The notes beneath the pieces are model-generated. The model was not told the origin of the DNA. It did not search any database and was given only the letters and a program-made list of their open reading frames with translations. Shown here in pieces: positions 60,524 to 64,000 of a stretch of DNA of 64,000 nucleotides. Source of the stretch: Woeseia oceani (GTDB lineage: Bacteria; Pseudomonadota; Gammaproteobacteria; Steroidobacterales; Woeseiaceae); NCBI RefSeq assembly GCF_001677435.1, contig NZ_CP016268.1:310001-374000 (forward strand), read 5' to 3'. Made by a program: the position numbers and the translations under genes. Position 1 is the stretch's first letter. The number at the start of each line of letters is the position of its first letter.

Positions 60524-62404
60524 ATGTCTTCAAAACTGGATATCACACGCCGGGATTTCCTCAACGGTATTGCTTTGGCTACCGCGGCCGGCAGCATGCT
60601 ATCGCCCATGGATCTGCTTGCCGCGCAACTGCCGGCCGACTACTACCCGCCGCTAAAGACCGGCTTGCGTGGCAGTCACGCGGGTTCGTTCGAAGTAGCG
60701 CACGCCGTGGCCTGGGCGGGGCACAAGTACCCGACGCCCAAACGGCAAACCGATGATGTTTACGACATGGTCGTTGTTGGCGGCGGCATCAGTGGCCTGT
60801 CCTCGGCACTTTTTTATCATCAGCGAGCTGGCGCCGGCAAAAAAGTGCTGGTACTCGACAACCACGACGACTTCGGCGGTCACGCCAAACGCAACGAGTT
60901 CAATGTCGACGGCCAAACCCTGATTGGTTACGGCGGCAGTCAGTCGATAGATGGGCCGGGTCATTTTTCAGCGGCATCCAGTCAGTTGCTGAAAGACGTC
61001 GGTATTGTCACCGAGCGTTTCTACGACTACTTCGACCAGGATTACATGAAGAGTCGCGGTCTTGGCCGGGGGATTTACTTCAGCGCCGATGTCTACGGTC
61101 GCGACGTCACCGCGCCCAACCTGTTCCGCGGTGGATTCGGTGATGACTCCGCCGAGCTCGATGCAATCGTCGCGCAGTACCCGATCTCCAGTGAGTCCAA
61201 AGCCGCATTGCTGCGGCTGATGCGAAATGAGACAGACCCCAGGCCTGAACTCAGTCGCCAAGAGAAGATCGACTTTCTGGGCAGCCTTTCCTATACAACG
61301 TTTTTGCGTGCGTACCTCAGTATTCCGCGCGAAGTGACCGACGTTTTGCGGGATACCATACTCGGCTTGTGGGGTGTTGGCTGGGATTCGCTGTCCGCGC
61401 TCGAAGCCTACCGTTCGGGCATGCCGGGCCTGCAGCACATGGGTATCGGCGAGCTCGACGAGGAGGGCCACGAACGTGACGAGCCCTACATATTCCACTT
61501 TCCGGACGGCAATGCCGGGGTTGCGCGTTCACTGGTTCGAAGCTTGCTGCCCGAGTCGGTGCCCGGCAGTACGATGGAGGACCTGGTGACCGCGCGGGTC
61601 GATTACAGCCAGCTGGATCGCAAAGGACGGTCGACACGAATCCGCCTCAACAGCACCGCGGTCAACCTGAGCCATACAGTTGATCAACGTCATGTCGACG
61701 TGACCTACGTCAATAACGGCGATGTCTACCGCGTGCGAGCAAAACACGTTGTGTTCGCCGGGTACAACGCCCTGTTGCCGCATCTCTGCAGCGAGGTGCC
61801 GGCGGCGCAGAAAGAAGCCATCGACTACGCCGAGAAAGTGCCGCTCGTGTATACCTCCATCGCGGTCCGCAACTGGAAGGCGATGGCCGAATTGGGCTAC
61901 AGCAATGTGTTCATTCCGCAGTCGAAGTACATGTATTCGTTCGGCCTGGATTTCCCGGTCAGCATGGGCGACTACTCATTCACGCAGAACCCGAACCAGC
62001 CAACTATTTTGCACGGCTCCTGGGTGCCGGCAGCGCCGGAGCAGGGGCTTAGTGCGCGCGAGCAGCACGTTGCCGGCCGTCGCCAGCTCTACCAGTTGAC
62101 CTTCGATGACTTTGAGCAGGATATTATCGACAAGCTGTCGGGCGCGCTTGCGCCCGGTGGTTTCGACGCAGAACGCGATATTGCCGCGATCACTGTTAAT
62201 CGGTGGCCGCATGGCTACGCCTACGAGTACAACGATTTGAACGACCCGGCGGGCTTTACTCCGGAGAACGGACCGCACGTTGCTGGCCGGGCGCAAATTG
62301 GCCGAATCTCGATCGCCAATTCCGATGCGTCTGCGTATGCCTATGTCAACGGTGCGGTTGATGCGGCGGACCGGGCAGTCAACGAACAGCTGCACACGGG
62401 CTGA
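60524..62404 (+). CDS. Tat-exported FAD-dependent amine oxidase, spermidine-dehydrogenase-like (second copy)
   Basis: A 626-residue paralogue of the preceding protein. It has the Tat signal ITRRDFLNGIALATAAGSML, the FAD site YDMVVVGGGISGLSSALFYH, VLVLDNHDDFGGHAKRNEFN and the closing INRWPHGYAYEY-type and ISIANSDASAYAYVNGAVDA segments. The opening TRRDFLNGIA is very like SpdH. The copies differ much in the middle (for example 'GGSQSIDG' against 'GGTAGISS' near the substrate side), so they may prefer different amines or form a heteromer. It is probably co-transcribed with the first copy. Confidence 0.83.
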   Translation: MSSKLDITRRDFLNGIALATAAGSMLSPMDLLAAQLPADYYPPLKTGLRGSHAGSFEVAHAVAWAGHKYPTPKRQTDDVYDMVVVGGGISGLSSALFYHQRAGAGKKVLVLDNHDDFGGHAKRNEFNVDGQTLIGYGGSQSIDGPGHFSAASSQLLKDVGIVTERFYDYFDQDYMKSRGLGRGIYFSADVYGRDVTAPNLFRGGFGDDSAELDAIVAQYPISSESKAALLRLMRNETDPRPELSRQEKIDFLGSLSYTTFLRAYLSIPREVTDVLRDTILGLWGVGWDSLSALEAYRSGMPGLQHMGIGELDEEGHERDEPYIFHFPDGNAGVARSLVRSLLPESVPGSTMEDLVTARVDYSQLDRKGRSTRIRLNSTAVNLSHTVDQRHVDVTYVNNGDVYRVRAKHVVFAGYNALLPHLCSEVPAAQKEAIDYAEKVPLVYTSIAVRNWKAMAELGYSNVFIPQSKYMYSFGLDFPVSMGDYSFTQNPNQPTILHGSWVPAAPEQGLSAREQHVAGRRQLYQLTFDDFEQDIIDKLSGALAPGGFDAERDIAAITVNRWPHGYAYEYNDLNDPAGFTPENGPHVAGRAQIGRISIANSDASAYAYVNGAVDAADRAVNEQLHTG

Positions 62405-62623
62405 AGGCGGGCGCATTTCGACGGCGCCACCCCGGTTCGGGGCGTATCCCGACTCCAGCAATCACCCATAATGCCGGCTTTCCTGCCGCGCACGTAAAGC
62501 GGATAGCGCTCCTGGGCCGGGCGGCCGGACCTGATATGGCCGCAGGCAAGCCCCTCGAATTGTCAATTTCGTCCTGACGTGGCTAGAATGCGCCTATTCT
62601 TGCCCAGATAGGCTAATTTATTC

Positions 62624-63964
62624 ATGTCGACAGCCAAGGACTTTTTTGCGGCCAATCCGCATCTCGATTCCCTCGATCTGATGATCGTGGACGCCAACGG
62701 GTGCTTGCGCGGCAAGCGGCTACCCGCCGATGAGATCAGTGCGGCCATGGACAAGGGCGTCCTGTTGCCGCAGTCGCTGTACGCGTCGGATATCTGTGGA
62801 CATACGGTGTCCGGCACGGGTCTGGGCATCGAGTCTGGCGATCAGGATCGGCTTTGCTATCCAGACCCGAAAACCTTGCGCCTGGTTCCTGGCAGCGACG
62901 GCCGTGCCGCCCAATGCATGCTCGACATGCAAAACGATGCTGGCGGGCCGAACGAGGCCAGCTCGCGTCAGGTGCTGCGCAACGTCATCGCCAGGTTTCA
63001 CGAGCGTGGACTCAAACCGACTGTCGCGATCGAACTCGAATTTTACTTGCTACGCAGCCGTCTCGATCAGCACGGCATGCCATGCCCGTTGCTAGACCCG
63101 GTAAGTGGCACGACCACGACACAAACCCAGGTTCTCAGTCTGGATGACCTCGACGATGTCGCGCCGTTCATCGATGCGGTGCGCGATGCTGCGGCATTGC
63201 AGTCGGTGCCGGCTTCAGCCGCATCGGCCGAGTACGCGCCGGGCCAGTACGAAATCAATTTGCGTCATACCGATGATCCGCTGGCTGCCTGCGATGACGC
63301 CATCTACCTGAAACGCATTGTTCGCCGCGCAGCGAAACAACACGACATGCTTGCGACCTTCATGGCCAAGCCGTTCGAGCACCTGTCCGGTTCCGGTTCG
63401 CACATCCATATCAGTCTGCCGGATGACAACGGGGTCAATCGATTCGCGGTGGAGCCAGAAACCCTCAAAATGGCCATCGCCGGCCTGCAAAGAACCATGC
63501 GCGAGGCGATGTTGCTGTACGCACCGAATGCCAACTCGTTTCGACGCTACCAGGAAGGGTCGTACGTCCCCATGTCGCCGAGCTGGGGTTACAACAACCG
63601 TTCCGTGGCATTGCGCATACCCGGCGGTTCCGTGGACGCCACCCGGATCGAACACCGCACACCGGGCGCCGATTGCAATCCCTACCTGGCGATGGCCGCG
63701 GTACTGGGAGGAATTCTGTACGGCCTCGATGAGGGCAAACAGCCGCAACCGGCGATTGAAGGCAACGCGGCAACCCAGTGCGAAACATCATTGCCTACAG
63801 ACTGGCTGACCGCCATCAACGAATTCAACAACAGCCGCTGGGCGGCTGACTATATCGGGACAGAATTTCAAACATTGCTGTCCATCATTAAGCGCGCGGA
63901 ATTCGCCGAGTTCCAACGCCGTGTGCCGGCACTGGATATCGAGTGGTACCTGCATTCCGCGTAG
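62624..63964 (+). CDS. Glutamine synthetase-family enzyme, glutamylpolyamine synthetase-like
   Basis: A 446-residue type-I-like GS homologue. Landmarks are LMIVDANGCLRGKRLPADEI, the metal-binding VAIELEFYLLRS, SAEYAPGQYEINLRH, GSGSHIHISL and NRSVALRIPGGSVDATRIEH plus the R-rich nucleotide site. The start DANGCLRGKR and the ILYGLDEG end match PuuA/SpuI-type gamma-glutamylpolyamine synthetases more than GlnA. With two amine dehydrogenases upstream it fits a polyamine breakdown route in which free polyamines are gamma-glutamylated. It lies 219 bp after the second oxidase gene and may have its own promoter. Confidence 0.85.
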   Translation: MSTAKDFFAANPHLDSLDLMIVDANGCLRGKRLPADEISAAMDKGVLLPQSLYASDICGHTVSGTGLGIESGDQDRLCYPDPKTLRLVPGSDGRAAQCMLDMQNDAGGPNEASSRQVLRNVIARFHERGLKPTVAIELEFYLLRSRLDQHGMPCPLLDPVSGTTTTQTQVLSLDDLDDVAPFIDAVRDAAALQSVPASAASAEYAPGQYEINLRHTDDPLAACDDAIYLKRIVRRAAKQHDMLATFMAKPFEHLSGSGSHIHISLPDDNGVNRFAVEPETLKMAIAGLQRTMREAMLLYAPNANSFRRYQEGSYVPMSPSWGYNNRSVALRIPGGSVDATRIEHRTPGADCNPYLAMAAVLGGILYGLDEGKQPQPAIEGNAATQCETSLPTDWLTAINEFNNSRWAADYIGTEFQTLLSIIKRAEFAEFQRRVPALDIEWYLHSA

Positions 63965-63985
63965 TACCGCAATGGGAGAACTATC

Positions 63986-64000
63986 ATGACCAACCGCAAG
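63986..64000 (+). CDS. Start of the next gene (partial)
   Basis: ATG 63986 follows a GGGAGAA ribosome site by five bases and reads MTNRK before the window ends. In related polyamine clusters the next gene is often an aminotransferase or aldehyde dehydrogenase, but five residues cannot decide this. Confidence 0.5.

Noticed and set aside
1-64000. CRISPR arrays, rRNA and complete tRNA genes
   Set aside because: No regularly spaced repeat-spacer pattern and no rRNA or full cloverleaf sequence was noticed; only the tRNA-Thr fragment at 5573-5622 is present.

Overview
The window reads as a gammaproteobacterial chromosome segment of moderately high GC with a large accessory load. Four TonB-dependent receptors, Tat-exported oxidoreductases, a secreted DUF1592/DUF1552 operon and TPR-sulfotransferases suggest a marine or benthic heterotroph, possibly near Woeseiales or Steroidobacterales. 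That placement is an inference from gene content; there is no rRNA in the window. Layout: (1) 1-5.6 kb: a HipB-like regulator with three operators and the first codons of a probable hipA on the minus strand, then a STN-type TonB receptor tightly coupled to an S9 peptidase that resembles lasso-peptide isopeptidases. The stop codon of the peptidase lies inside a 3' fragment of a tRNA-Thr(TGT) gene, which marks an island boundary. (2) 5.9-11 kb: an AT-richer four-gene operon (repeat coiled-coil/TM/SH3-like protein, TM protein, PIN-type nuclease, 805-residue helical protein). It looks like an undescribed module, perhaps for defence. (3) 11-13.8 kb: an IS481-type element interrupted by an IS3-family element with a clean 4-bp target duplication, then a gene resembling a filamentous-phage ssDNA-binding protein. 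(4) 13.85-18.4 kb: a complete proteobacterial lasso-peptide cluster in the order A-B-C-D, with a 33-residue precursor and predicted core GTIGQVAESEQPLYEG. A GntR regulator lies upstream of it, and beyond that a LuxR/LuxI pair whose synthase gene carries a near-consensus lux box. (5) 21-33.4 kb: an unknown secreted protein, an XRE/ImmA pair with paired operators, an ATP-grasp/metallopeptidase pair, an OmpA fragment, an SLC13 permease, a Fur-boxed siderophore-type receptor and an IS3 element that truncates a DUF418 gene. (6) 33.8-43 kb: a TonB receptor followed by DUF1592, DUF1552, Lipoprotein_15 and an unknown secreted protein. (7) 43.4-55.5 kb: SulP, cupin and NhaC genes, then a beta-propeller protein, two TPR-sulfotransferases, a MetF-like protein, an Asp/Asn beta-hydroxylase and a SnoaL-like protein. 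(8) 55.9-64 kb: a TonB receptor, two spermidine-dehydrogenase-like flavoproteins and a glutamylpolyamine-synthetase-like enzyme, which together look like a polyamine uptake and catabolism cluster. Functionally, the most coherent story is a lasso peptide made and exported by genes at 13.85-18.4 kb, with a possible receptor and isopeptidase for its recapture and linearisation at 0.6-5.6 kb. The mobile region lies between the two halves, and a quorum-sensing circuit is next to the biosynthetic half. All functional assignments come from reading motifs; no database search was run.
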